DNA from: Phalacrocorax aristotelis
Taxonomy: Eukaryota; Chordata; Aves; Suliformes; Phalacrocoracidae
Direction: 5' to 3'
Assembly: GCF_949628215.1 (NCBI RefSeq)
Contig: NC_134277.1
Coordinates: forward strand, 32,997,058 to 33,061,057
DNA: 64,000 nt
In this document: in pieces, positions 26,119-39,000 of the stretch
Layout: each line of letters starts with the position of its first letter
Position numbering within the stretch: the first letter of the stretch is position 1
Program-made: the position numbers and the translations under genes
Notes under the pieces: model-generated
Databases searched by the model: none
Told to the model about the DNA's origin: nothing
Seen by the model: the letters and a program-made list of their open reading frames with translations, nothing else

Positions 26119-27849
26119 AATCCCTTTCACCTTTTTCATGTTAAATTCCTTCCTTTTTGAGTTCAGCTTCCCTATTTTTCTTCCTTAAAGTTCCATGCAT
26201 TTTGTAAATGCCCTTAAATTAGTTGCATATTTGCAGTTTTTAAAGGTAGAGCAACACCTTGGTTTCAATTAGGTTTCAAGAATGTTTAATTTCTCAAATT
26301 GACCTGGTCTACAGAGAAGCTAGACCAAAGCTTCGGCTAATGTGTTTTCTTAAAGAGGTCCTCTCTAAGTGACTGCCCATTGGGATTTAGTACGTGTAAT
26401 CCCTAGTTTGTCTTGAGCCTTTTGAACTCTGACAGCTGACTATACTCACGGATGTAGTCTATGATGTAATCATTTCATAGCAGCAATTTCATAATCCCAG
26501 AACCTGTAGATTTTACATGTCATAATAGACATGGAAAAGGCTGAATTGAAGAGGTTTTATCTGAAAGCAGACTGTATCCCACTTGGAACTTGGAGTTAGC
26601 CTAAGGTAGTAAGCAATGCCATTTCAGAGTATATTTCATTGATTTCAAAGTTTTGGATCAAATTAGAGACACAGTATATCTGGCCTGCAATATTTTTCTG
26701 CCCGTCTTTTGAGTAAAGAAAAAATAAAGTGAAATGAAGAATTGTTGTAGTTTTCTACTCAGAGAATGCTGCAATGCAATGTTTCAATGTGAAGAATTTT
26801 AATACAGAATCTTTTTTAACAACTTAACATTTTCCCTAAAGAATACAGATTTTGAAAAGAAAATCTACATTTTACAGGCGTAACTGTTAAAGAATTTCAA
26901 CATGACTCCTTGTAACCTTTTTGAGCATGTAGATGGGCTCAGAGGAGACAATGAGTTGATTTATACATATATAATCTTTGATGGTGAAAAGTCCATCAAA
27001 ACCTCTTAGGTTTTTTGGCCCTCCCACTGTTGCACACGAGTGTCCCAGGAATACATAGATGAAACAAAAAAAACCCTACCGTGGCACCCAGAAGCTCCTT
27101 ATTTTAACGTTTGCCACCTGTTCACATTTGTAGTTTGTAAATGTTGGATGTTGTCCAAGAAGCCACAAGTCAGTAGAATCACTGACTGCCAACATATCCA
27201 CCTTACTTAAAAGGCAGTGCTTCCCCCACTGGAGCTTTGTCAAAAGGTTTGAGTCTGTTTCAGCGCCACTAGTGAAGAAGGAGTAATGTTAGCTATTTAT
27301 ATACAAGGAGATACTCGAATTACAAAGGCAATTTCAAGTTTTGCTGAGAATTCCCTTTTGTTACATGAAGAAAAACCTTGAAAATCTACCTGCGTCAAAA
27401 ATCTAAAGTGATTTGAACACGCAACGTTTCGTTCACAAGAAGATACGCTCAGGTAGTTTCAGAAGCTTTTATATATTCTTAATTCAGTCAGATTTCCCAG
27501 GGTGAAGAGATAGTTGATATTAAAAAACACTTAGCCTAAAAGAAAACTAGGAGCAAGAACTGTGATGAAGCGGGCTAGACAGATTCACAGCTGCTGTTCC
27601 TTTATCTAGCAAACAGCTGGAGAAGTGAGAATTCTACTTTTCCTCGCGGAGGGGAGGAAAGTCTTCTGAATCACACACCCGTGAAGGTGCAAGAGTGTGC
27701 CTGTTGGCTTTGCATGCCGCAGCTGTCTTGTCACTTTAAAACCTTGCTCAAGGAATCAGTAAATTGCATTTGAATTTTCATTGTACTTTAAGTACCTTAT
27801 AAGTAACATGTCACAAGGTGTCTCCTCCAAGTCATGATTATGCCGGAAC

Positions 27850-28510
27850 TAGTCATTACCCCAGGTTTACGCAGGACATATCAACCATGATCTTCCACGA
27901 GAAGAGCTGTCGCCAGCTCAAGCTGGGGAAGGCAGGGGTAGCTCTGGAGCGTTGGTGCGTTCCAGGACCCTAACTCGGATTGCAGTTGCTCTCTGAGACT
28001 TGCTGCACAGAGAGGGGAGCGCGGCAGCCTCTGCTCATAATGACTTTGAAGCCTTTTCAAGTTGGAATGAGAACAAATGCAACTCCATAATCTGCATCGA
28101 TGACCCCACACTTCACACCCATTTCCAATGTTCCTACTTTCTCCTATCGCTTGGGCTTTTCTTCTTTATCAAGAAAATGGTTGGCTGGCAGAATGAAAGC
28201 AGGATTTGTGCTGGTGGATTTTACCATACTTCTAAAATCCTGAATCATTTGTCCTGAAGGGCTTGCATTTTCAGAGAAACCTTGAAGAGCAACACGCCCC
28301 GTGAGCCCCAAATGTTACGTGTACAATAGGGAACCAGCGGCACTTCTGCATCCCCAGATCCAAGAGTGGACGGTGACTACATTGTGACTCCATATCTAAA
28401 GTCCAGGCACGTGTCTCTTGCTTGTCAAATGTCGCGAAATTAAACTTGTACACCTGAGCTACAGGAGGCCCGTGCGTGTCAAATGAGAATGTCACCGTAC
28501 GTCCCAACAG
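27850..28510. other. CpG-enriched intergenic patch, nature unknown
   Basis: By eye, CpG dinucleotides and GC content are clearly higher than in the flanking kilobases. The patch lies just beyond the predicted 3' end of ANKMY2. Open frames exist (28271-28507 on -, 78 codons; 28000-28257 on +, 85 codons), but no domain is recognisable. It could be a hypomethylated enhancer, an old retrocopy, a young transposon piece or an unannotated exon. Confidence 0.35.
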
Positions 28511-28549
28511 GCATTAACAGATGCAGTGAACAGAATTGCCACACACCTT

Positions 28550-29873
28550 CCTTCTTTTAAAAAACTTCCCTTTATTCTTCACAATTAATCCTTGAAATTA
28601 AAACACAGGTACATTCCCTGCACAGGTGCATTTATGTATCCTCACTCTTACAATTTTTCAGAATATTAAGCAAAAACTTTCAATATATTAAGTAGTAAAA
28701 AATTAATAGCATTTTTCCCATTTTGAGGATGGTCCTTATTCCTCTACGTTGCAGGATATCACCACGTTCAAAACATGAGTTACTCATCCAACAATTAGCG
28801 AACCTCAAATTTTGCCATCCTTACGCAGGAAGCACTATTTTCGATTGTGGCATTCCCACTGATCTCATGAGACGCAGTGTTAAATCTGAGTGAAAACAGC
28901 ACAGTTAAGGGACATTATCTTCTAGACATGGTCTTTAGTTGAAAGCCCAAGTGAAATCCCAGTTGTATCAATTCACCCATGAATTTTCGCATCTAATTCA
29001 GTGGGACCAGGTTCAGCGTGAACTACATTAAGCATCTTTTATGTTTATGAAATAATTCATAAGTGACACCTCAGTGTGCTCTAAGGCATCTTTACCTGAA
29101 AGCTGAGATTTAGAAACCATTATTGTTGTCAGTCAAAATATTTTAAGTCATTCTGGTCTTCCCTTTGTTAGACTTTGATAAATTTGAAATATTTTTGACC
29201 AAACCAATAGTGAAATAATTCTATTGAAACACACATTTCACAGCCAGCTTGAGACATCTGAAAGAGCAGTATCATTTAATAAAACTGCCACAAAATAGAC
29301 ACTACTGTTGCACACTCGCTAGTCAAAAATATTTACAGTAATGTCATGGAAGTTGAGAATTCAGATGAGCACCTTCAGAAACTTAACTGCTACTGAATTC
29401 CTTCAGATAAAGCTTCATAAAGAGGTGTAAAAAACAATTTAATTTTATACTTTTAACTACAGTTCTGTGTACCTGCAGAAAAACATGTTTAAATTACAAT
29501 TAAAATAGATTTTAGATTCTGAAAACATGAATAATCCAAATGAAATGCTTTTTATTTTTCACCAAGTGGCTCATAAACCATAGATACTCATAGATTATGC
29601 TTACTGTTGGTATACATACAGATGGATCTATGCCACTCTAGTTTTTATCAGAGAGTAAATACCTATTTTGGCATTCTACAACAGAACCTGAAGTATTTAT
29701 AGAGAAATTAGCCGGTGTTTCATCTCACGATGAACAGAGGCATGCTGTCTTTCATAGGGAGTCTTGCACAAGCCATGCTGTAAGAACTCAGACATGGTCA
29801 GCATAAAAAATTCTTTAGGACCCTTGAGGTACAGGGACACAGCCAGAACTCTCAGTCCCTTCCTACCCTCTTC
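28550..29873 (-). other. ANKMY2: ANKMY2 3' UTR (predicted)
   Basis: AT-rich sequence between the ANKMY2 stop codon and the distal AATAAA. It holds no other gene. The extent depends on which polyadenylation signal is used. Confidence 0.5.
28571..28576 (-). terminator. ANKMY2: ANKMY2 distal polyadenylation signal
   Basis: TTTATT on the + strand is AATAAA for the leftward transcript, about 1.3 kb after the stop codon. This would give a 3' UTR of about 1.3 kb (28.55-29.87 kb). A second AATAAA at 29551-29556 (- strand) would give a UTR of about 340 nt. Confidence 0.55.
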
Positions 29874-30097
29874 TTACTCCTCAGAATCTTGAATTTTTTG
29901 AAGAGCAATGTCAGCTAAGCCAGTCTCACTCTCCAGTGGACTTTCAGGGTGCGGGGCTTGTGCCTCCGTCTCTTTGGTAAATTCAGGTTCTTCCATTCGG
30001 TCAGTAGCATGATTTGGATCCACTTCTTTGGTAACATCTGGGCCAGAATCTGACCGCTCTTCACTTGCAGAACTGCCCTCTACTAGTTGCACTTCAT
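29874..30097 (-). CDS. ANKMY2: ANKMY2 last coding exon
   Basis: 224 nt coding the acidic tail, which starts [20 protein letters not shown] and ends LQKIQDSEE (residues 386-458), then stop. Ser-, Glu- and Asp-rich and probably disordered. The acceptor is ttgtttag, and the split codon makes Asp385. This region is the least conserved in the family and accounts for most of the length difference. Confidence 0.92.
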
Positions 30098-33000
30098 CTA
30101 AACAAAACAGAAATCGCATCATCAGTAAGCACTGAGCTCACCTGCAAGCAAACATTTTTCTTACTGAACAATATTTAATAAACACTAGGAAACTTAGTGA
30201 TGCATTTAACCAAGCTTCATCCAAAAAGACTGAAGACACTAGAGTTCTGCTTAAGTTGGTGTAAGATTGATCTGAAACTAACCCTAGACAAAGCTCTCAT
30301 TAATTTATCTTCAATTTTGCCATACTTTTTAATATATAGAGGAGCAGAGTATTTCAACGTTTTAATATATAGAGGAGCACTGTTATTTTAATGTTCAGTT
30401 CAAACATGCTTTATTGACACTGTTCTTAGAGTTAGCTTTTCACAGAATGGCTGCAGGCCAGTCAAACATAGTGTACAGGTGGGGTTTGTTTTTCTTTAAA
30501 TAAATAAATAAAAAAGGCATGTACATGATTACGTGGGAAGCATTTTTGCATATAACAGACTGAAGAAATTATTTGCTACTTAACAGCTGACCACAATGAA
30601 CTTTGGTTAAAGTGAGTCATCCTAAAATATACAACCTGACTGCAAGGAACTGAATCAACTATTGCACCTTTACTTTTCAAGCGATGTTTTCAGAGGAAAA
30701 AAAAAACAACCCACAACTTTTTTTTGCCCTGATTCTGCTAAGCTGGGGTTGTATGCTAGAAATTCTGAAGAGAAAGAGGGGAAAGCCTAGCTGGGAGCCC
30801 TGGCATCTTCAGAAAATCACCTTTGTTTCTTATTCTCTGTTACGATTGATAGCTGGCTGAAAACACTGTCACAGCCACCCACAAGGCTGCTGAAGCCCTG
30901 CTGCCAAGGTCTCATTTGGCTATGGAGCTAACTGCCTTAAGCACAGGCTGCAGCACAGACTTCCCTAACACTCACCATGTACAGTGGAAACTCTTAAACT
31001 CTTGGGGTTTTGCTTGTAGTTGCAACTGTGAGATTTTTTTTCTTTCCCCCCTCCCGCCAATGTACAGGATTTGTAGGGGGTATTATTGGCTTTTTGAAAT
31101 AAAACTGGTGTTGGTAAGAAGAGCTTTGATACACCACCATTCACAAGGTGGCTTGAAGCTAGGATGAATTCACCGTCTTGCTAACAATGCATAACCTGAT
31201 AAGGTCTACAGTGCGTTGGCCGTGTAGCTGAAGAAGTTAGTGAAGTTTAACATGTAGGTAGTGCAGTAGTAACTCGTCAGAAATGTTAGCTTCCTTTTTA
31301 GGAAGGGAGGGAGAAGAGTGATCCATCAAGATCCTGTCTCTACCTCTGCGGAGGACAGCACCTGGCCACCGACGTGTGTGTATTTGTCACCAGCGTGAGG
31401 TATCGCACTGCTCACAGCTCATTATGTTTTGCTGTACTGGTATGCAATGTATTCAGGGATTTCTAGTGTCCTGCCTCCAACTCCCATAGTCATCTTCCAT
31501 GCAACAGCTACTCTTGTAACAGCATCATCACAGGAAGCTTTTGAAAACATCAATAATTACTAATTTATTACTAATTTATATCCTGCTATAGTTTTTACAG
31601 TCCAGCTGAAGTGAAGAGTACTACCATTGCAAGATTTGTTCAGTGCACTTCTACAATCCTTAAAACAAGGGAAGGGGAATGTAGTAAGTTGTAAAAGAGA
31701 AAAAGTGATTTTCCTATTATTTCACTTACAGAAACATCGTATCAGAGTAAGTTGGGGATGTGTGCGTGATACAGTGGTTTTTCTGTCATTATGTATTAAT
31801 TATTTGCTTATTGAAGGGGAAAAAAACACCACTAATGGTTTAATGAGTAATGCTTTCTTTCTTCACATTCAAAGTACACAACACAACTTGATACTGTGAC
31901 TATGAAGAAGAAAGTATTACAAGAGAACTAACATCTACATTAACCTTTGCAACTGGAAGGAGCGGGCTGCTTTCTTATTATCCGCCTGGTCCTAACACCT
32001 CCAATGAAAGGTAGAGTAGCAAGAAACTTCTGAATGATTTTGATTAAAGATTTGAATTTTGATACAGTGCAGTGTAACTCAAAATGCTTTAATTGTAGAA
32101 ACCTGTGTAACTCCAGCATTAAAAAACTGATTTTAGAAAGTACATAGCATTTGTAAATTGAAAGCCTAAAAATCCAACAAATGCAGGCATGCTGTTTCAT
32201 CACAACAAAGATTTTTCTTTCAACCTCAGCTGTTACGGATTTTAAGACCTGCTACTATTGTTCCTTGTGGTGCAGTTAACACAGCATTAGTTTCAGCAAG
32301 CAAACTATAGAACCTAACCTTTCTTTTGCTTTTTTTCTTGCTTCCTTTTTTCTTTGGCAGCCTCTAGTTCTTGTTTCTCATGAATTTCCTTCAGCGTCTT
32401 GCAGACTTTTTTGTGGGTAAACCAGTGTATTTTCTGGCAGTTCTGGTCACAGTACATCACCTGAAAGTTACCAGAGCTATCAGTTCATCTTTATGTACTA
32501 AAAAGATACACAATGTATTTTGTACTAAAAAGATATACAATATTCTTGTACTTCTTAGTGTACCAAGTTAAATCTCTCTATGTATATTACCTAATGGTAT
32601 TTTTAAGCAATTTGTAAGGTCATATGGAGCGATTCTAACCTATATAAAACTCTATAAAGAATAGTTTGTTTTGTTACCTCTAAACATACAGAAATTTTAC
32701 TTCTTAAGTCTTAAACATACACAGTGGGAAATCCAAGTACTACTTATGAATTTCAGGTATCTCTCCCAGAAGTAGATGGCTTGCGCATTTTCAGTGTAGG
32801 CACACGTGCCATTCCTCCTAAGTCTACAGAGTATATAGTCAAGAATTCAAAATCCTCAGCACCTCAGTGGCATAATTTTTTTGTGATTCATTATAACGAT
32901 TTATGGATTCTTACCATTTTACATACTGAACACCTTTTGTCTGCTCCCTTTCCCCCACAAGTTGTACAGAATTCAGCATCCACAAAACCCACTTGGCCAG

Positions 33001-36000
33001 TAATAGCTTGCGTAAGTACTGAAAAAGCTGTAGGATCAGAACCCTGAAAGGTAAGACAAGAAGTGGGAACGAGATTAGAAATCAACACTACCATAAAGGG
33101 GGACACGCAAGAGAAAAACAAAACGAGCAATGCAAGTTTCCAAGCGGGCAGCTGCAGCCTCACTGGAGAAGCCACAGCCGCAAGAACACAAAACTAAATC
33201 ATAGAGCTTCAACTAACGTGCACAACCTAACACTTACACAGTTAGATAAATTTTTGTATAGAAAGTGTACTCAGTCTTTATTTCCGTAGAGGGCAGATAA
33301 AAATTATCATCTTTTACTCTACAAATTTTTAATAATACTATTAATGAACTCAGTGCTCTTTACACGCTGCCATCCGCTTGTAGACCATATGCAGCGGGTT
33401 TTCACAGATTAGTCTCTGTCCTGGCACACAGAAAGATATTTTGGTTGTCATTGAAATACTATTGTGCTCAGTGCACTCAGATACTACAAACCAAACGGTC
33501 AGAACTTGGAATCTTCAAAACAATTATTTGCTTATTATTTTGATATTATTTGCAGTATCTTTCCCATGCAATACAAGCAGTAAAATTTGGCATTTTTTAC
33601 TGGTAACCATAAATTACGACTATTTTGGGCAATGATGTAACCATTAGAGGAAAAAAAATGCCGGGTTGCTCCAGCTCTATGTAAATCCTTAAACTGTTAG
33701 ACTACCATGGAATATTCACGATCCCAACTCCTACAACAATGCTGAGATGCCCCGCCTGATTCCAAGTAATTGTGCATGCCACAGGTCAAGGTCTTCCAGA
33801 CAACTGAAAATTTATGGCATCTCCTCCTTCCCAGTTCTGCATAGTGGACAGAAATCCAGTGCAACAAACCGTATATCTTTAAAGAGAGAAGGCAGAAAAG
33901 GCTGCAAGCTCTTCTAAGAAAGAAGGGACAGGAAGGAAAATGTTTACTCTTAAGCAAGTCTTAATGCATCATGATGGCTTATGTTTTCACACCATGTTTA
34001 TTTTTCTGGCTTAGACAAACAGTAGGTATTGCATTAAGCCTCAGGACATTTTAGCAGACTGGAGCCACTGAAGATGGAGGCTATTTTTAATTCACTCAGC
34101 ATAATACAAACATGCCATGGAATTGTTCCACTTGCTCAGCGTTGGTGCGTGTAACATCTAGCTCTCAGAGACCAGAGAGAACATCCTTAAAGAATAACAA
34201 CTCTTGTGTAAGATTTATGAACTGATTACTAGCACTATAATGAAGAGCGTTAGCAAAGATGCATGAGGAAAACTGAAGGTAGATTTTTTTACTTGTAACT
34301 TTGATTTCCTAATTTACATACACATTCTACTCCATATTGCATCATCTTGCCTCTCCCTGTGATAAAAGGAGCTTCACAGAATGTCTTCCCTTTTTCTACC
34401 ATCATATATTACCAACTTCTTGTGTACGCTAAGATGCATTAAATCTAGGAAAAGACTTGATCTTAAATTCAATTTAGACACTGTGAAAAAAGCATGCAAA
34501 ATGGGTTTCGTCTGAGTCTACAGTTTGTAAAAGCGAATTGGCAAAGAAAAGCTGAAGACATCCCAGAGTAGGAAAGGAAAGCTCTGACAGAGAAACAAAT
34601 TGTTCCAGTTTTCTTTCAAAGCTGAGGTATTTAAGCATTCATTATGGGCAGAAAAAAACCTACTAGTTGAAGTATTTTAGAGCATTTGCCTGCAATACGT
34701 AAAATAAAATGCCAGTTTGCCAGAGAGTTCAGGGACATTTAAAAACCTTTGCCTAATATAATCCATTTGCAGAAGCTGAGGAACAGAAAGATGGCTTAGT
34801 TTAAACTGAATTTACCATACAATTGTTTAGAAAGTATTTTCTTGAAAGGAAAAAACTTACTATTTCAACAGGAGCGATGCTTCTCACAAGCTGCTGGAGC
34901 AATGTAGCTTCACAGTAAGGAAACTTTCGGATACTTTCTCGAATTAGCTTCTCTTGATACACAGGGAAACCATCTTTATCTCTCCCTTTTAAGAGACTAA
35001 AGTTTTTAAAACCAAAGTCAAATAAGAAATGACGTAGTAAATGTTCAAGAACAAATACACAGCATGCTGCCGTCTGTCCTCCTGACTCTGTCCTCTTTCA
35101 AATTACAGAGAATTAAAATTCAAAATAATTTGACAATTTCAAACGTGTTTAAAATGAAAATGGAATTTTTTCTAATGTACAATCATTATGAAATATAAAA
35201 TAACTAAATGTATGCTCTGAAACCACTATTTACTAATTCAGCCATGCAGAGAAAAATAATCCCCTACAGGTAGACCAGTATCCACATCAGACTGAAGCAG
35301 CAAAATGCTTTGTTGGGTTTAAAAATGAGCACTGTAAAAATAAACACTGAAGAATACACACTACTCCAAAATATAAATTCTGCTTTACTAACGTTTAATA
35401 ATGTGTTATAGTCCCGATGCTTCTATCTTTAACTGGTTGGCTCCTACTTTTTTATATGGATCACTGATAAACTATTTGATTTCAGTATGTGAAAGCTGAC
35501 TTCATAATTTATTTTCAGTCATCAAGCAGAAATCCATGGAGGTCTATGGGGAATGTGATCCTTTTAAAAGCCAGGCCATTTACTTTGATACTTAAGATCA
35601 GGCAGCTGGTTCTGGAACTCTGAGAAGGTTCTGAAGATCTGCCTAAGTGACTTAGGAGTCCAAATCTCATCCAGAGCCAGTGGGATTTGCAGTTCTTAAT
35701 TGCTTAAGTGTTTCTGAAACAAAAATCTCACCCTGTGTGACCGCTGGGGAGCAAAATGGCATGAGAAATGTTCCTTCATGATCCATATCGGACATGAGAA
35801 ATCTTTTTCAAGCCTATCAGTCCCCTTTTTCTCTACCACATGTTGTTCTCTGCTGCTTCATAGCATATGTGCGATTGCTAAGCTCTGACCAGTTCCAGCA
35901 GTGAGCTGAAACTCTAGGAATGTTTCCTTTGTACCCCAGGAAAGGACAATGCCACTTCAGTCAGAAAAAAGGCACTCAGTGCCACCCTGAAGTGACTGCA

Positions 36001-39000
36001 ACTGGAATTATTTCAAAATTTACTTGGCATAGCCTTTATCCAAGACAATCCAGTCTTCTACTGATAACTGTGAAGCTGGTTCATACATACGCCTTCTGAC
36101 ATCTCTCTCTAGAAATACGTACCTTTTGATAAATCCATCTAGCTTATCCTCCCGCTCTTTTAAGAATGTAATACATTTCTGGAGGATGCAACTGATATAG
36201 TGCATTTTCATAGCAAGTACTTCATTCATATCTTTCTGCTTCATACATTTCTCACAAATTAGATCCAGAACCCTATAACATTTCTGCAGTGCTTCTACTT
36301 CGGCCAATAGAGGGTTCTCTTTTACCATCAACACAATCTACAAGAAAGATTGAAGAAAACATAATCCAATTAGGAACTAATACTGTTAAACGTGTGCATT
36401 AGCATTAAAGGTTATATAGCTCATTGTAGCTAGATTTCAGTGGAGTTTCTAATATTCCTCTACTTCTGCCTTATGCAGTCTTCCTCTTCTTTTTTCAGTC
36501 ATTTAGTTTAACTATTTAGTATACTGTAATTCATAGTTCCCATAAAAGAAACATTCAAAATTAAGACTGGTATCAAAAATAATAAGGATTTTTCTAGAAT
36601 AAGAACCTGAAGAATCAAAACCATTTCAAAAGAAACAGTTACAGAAACTACCATACACTGTCCTAAAATCTCTTTCCTTTTGAACATCTAAAATAAACTG
36701 GACTTGTATGATTTAAGCAGTCTCACAGAACACATCAACCTCACGTAATCTTGGAGTACTTCAGGTAGACTAGTAAAGCACTGAACTAACAATTTTTAGA
36801 GGAAACTGTATACTCTGCTCACTAAATTAGCTGCCACCAGTGCATTACTGTTTGTATGTGCTGCAGATACCTGGTTGGCAACTGTTGACAAATTCCTGGC
36901 TTTATATGGCAAGCTCAAGGAACCTGTCTTTGAATTTAGGTGTATTAATTCCCCTGGCCTACGCTGGAAGAGCAAACCATAAGAGACACTAATTTCAGTA
37001 AATATCCTGGAAAGTAAAAATAAACATCCCTTGCCCATGCCTTCAGAAACAGCAGCAGCAGATGTTACTATGGTGAACCAGGGATGAAGGTAGGAAGATA
37101 CATGCAGAGACAAGCATTGAGAGAACGAGATTTTGTTAAGATAGGAAATTGTTTTATGTTTCCACTTCAAGTGGGGCTAGGAAAAAAAAAAGAAAGCCGA
37201 AAAAGAAAGCTATTTATGATTATTGATGCAAAAATTAAGAATCTTTCCACTTAAAGGCGCTAGTTCATGATTCTGGTGTACATAAACACTGAAATAGCTT
37301 CATTTTTGAGTCATGTCTAAACACTGAGCTTGTTTCTTTCTCATTTTCAGAAGCACCTGAATTAGCGGATAATGCTTTTGATCTCAATTAGACTCTGAAG
37401 AGTTGAATGCTTTCTGAAATAAAGAAACAATTTCCATGCTGACAAACATATGCAATTTACATATTACTCCACCTTAACAGGATGCATGTTAGTGGTAGTA
37501 ATAATTTTATGTAGAGGCCCAGCTAATTTTACTGGCAGTTTTGGTTCTTTATCTAAGCCTTGTGGTTTAGTGTAGTAGTCCAGCCTTTCACGTGGAAAGA
37601 AGTTGTTGATGACAGTCACACAGTCATGTTGACCTGGAGGCACATAAGGAAAAAAAATAACCAATGAAATGAAATAACAACCAGAAAAAGACCTAAACTC
37701 AAATCTAATATAAGCGATACAGGTGAGAATTGCCCACACAGGAGCTTAGCATGACATGCTTTGCACTGGTAACAGGCAACTCTTGCCATTCTTTCACACC
37801 CAGTGAGGGCAACTTCTATGTTCAGTAAGCGTAACCTACTGACTCCCAGCAGGGGACGACTCGAAATTTCACTTTGAGAACTCTATTGCCTTCCCGCATC
37901 CTCCTTCCCTGGTAAGCCAAAACTAAGAGAATAGGTATTTCTCCCCAAAGTTATACTATACTAGTATAGTCATATACTATGACACTACTATACTAGTAGT
38001 GTCATACTGGTTTTCTCAGGAAAAGCTCTCTCCACTTTGTACTTCCAAAAATTAATGACATCCGTATTGGGACTCCTAAGTTTTCAGACCTGAAACAGAT
38101 AGTAGTGTAAAGCAGAAATTGTAAGACCAGAACATGCTTAAAATTTACAAAAAAAAAAAAGGACTGTGATGAAAGTAACAAGATGAGAGAAGTTACACCC
38201 CCTTCTTGTTTTCTTCATCTGACAAAATGATGGATTACTTGGCTAAAGAGAAAGTAAAATTTAGCTTCTCTAGTTCAGGACCACATTCTTTAAATTGACT
38301 GATTTATCGTGGCACTGATCCTATTAATTGGTAGAAGACACAGTCAACCAAATTCCAGCATTTAAAACCCTCTGCTGTTTTAGAAGAGACTGTTCTACGC
38401 TAATAGAGCACAGTGTAAGACAAATGACAGGGGAAGAAGTATCCTCACTTCCCACACGCAGACAGATGAATTAGTATTGATTGGACAGAGAATAAAAAAG
38501 AACAGGAATGGATTCCAATGTTCAGACTTTTACAGAGTAGCGTATCTCACTACACCTGAAAATATTTTTTCTACCTGGGTGACGTGATGAGATTTTAAAC
38601 AAGAATTCTCCAAAATTATGTTGGAGAGAACATTCCCCATTCGCTAATAACTCAATTCACCATCATATTGGAAAAGACTCTCCAAATCCAAAGTGTAATT
38701 AATAGGAGTGGACTTCTCTGACATATTAAGTGAATAGTTAAGGCTTTGCTGCTTGAAATTCAAGTGAGCAATGTCTATCTTCTCCTCTTTAAAAGACCAG
38801 AACAAGATATGATTGAAATTGAAACTGCACTAACTCATTATTGAAGGAAGTAAATCTAAATGGCAAGGTAGGCTCTTGAATCCAGGACACCTAATGAACT
38901 TGCAAGAGAATTCTCTGACACTTAAATGACACTTGAACAATACAAGAAGGTTGTGTTGAAGTGAAAATACACATCCTCATTTTTTAGTTGTTGGGAAAGT

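Larger units (their letters stand above)
24790..28550. other. intergenic gap between convergent LRRC72 and ANKMY2
   Basis: About 3.8 kb between the 3' ends of the two convergent genes. It contains a degraded antisense CR1 (25.4-26.1 kb) and a CpG-enriched patch beginning near 27.85 kb. Otherwise it is AT-rich sequence with no recognisable exon, RNA gene or promoter. Confidence 0.65.

Noticed and set aside
36796-37170. 124-codon - strand frame in ANKMY2 intron 5
   Set aside because: It lies between two well-supported exons, would break their phase match (exon 5 phase 0 to exon 6), and shows no domain.
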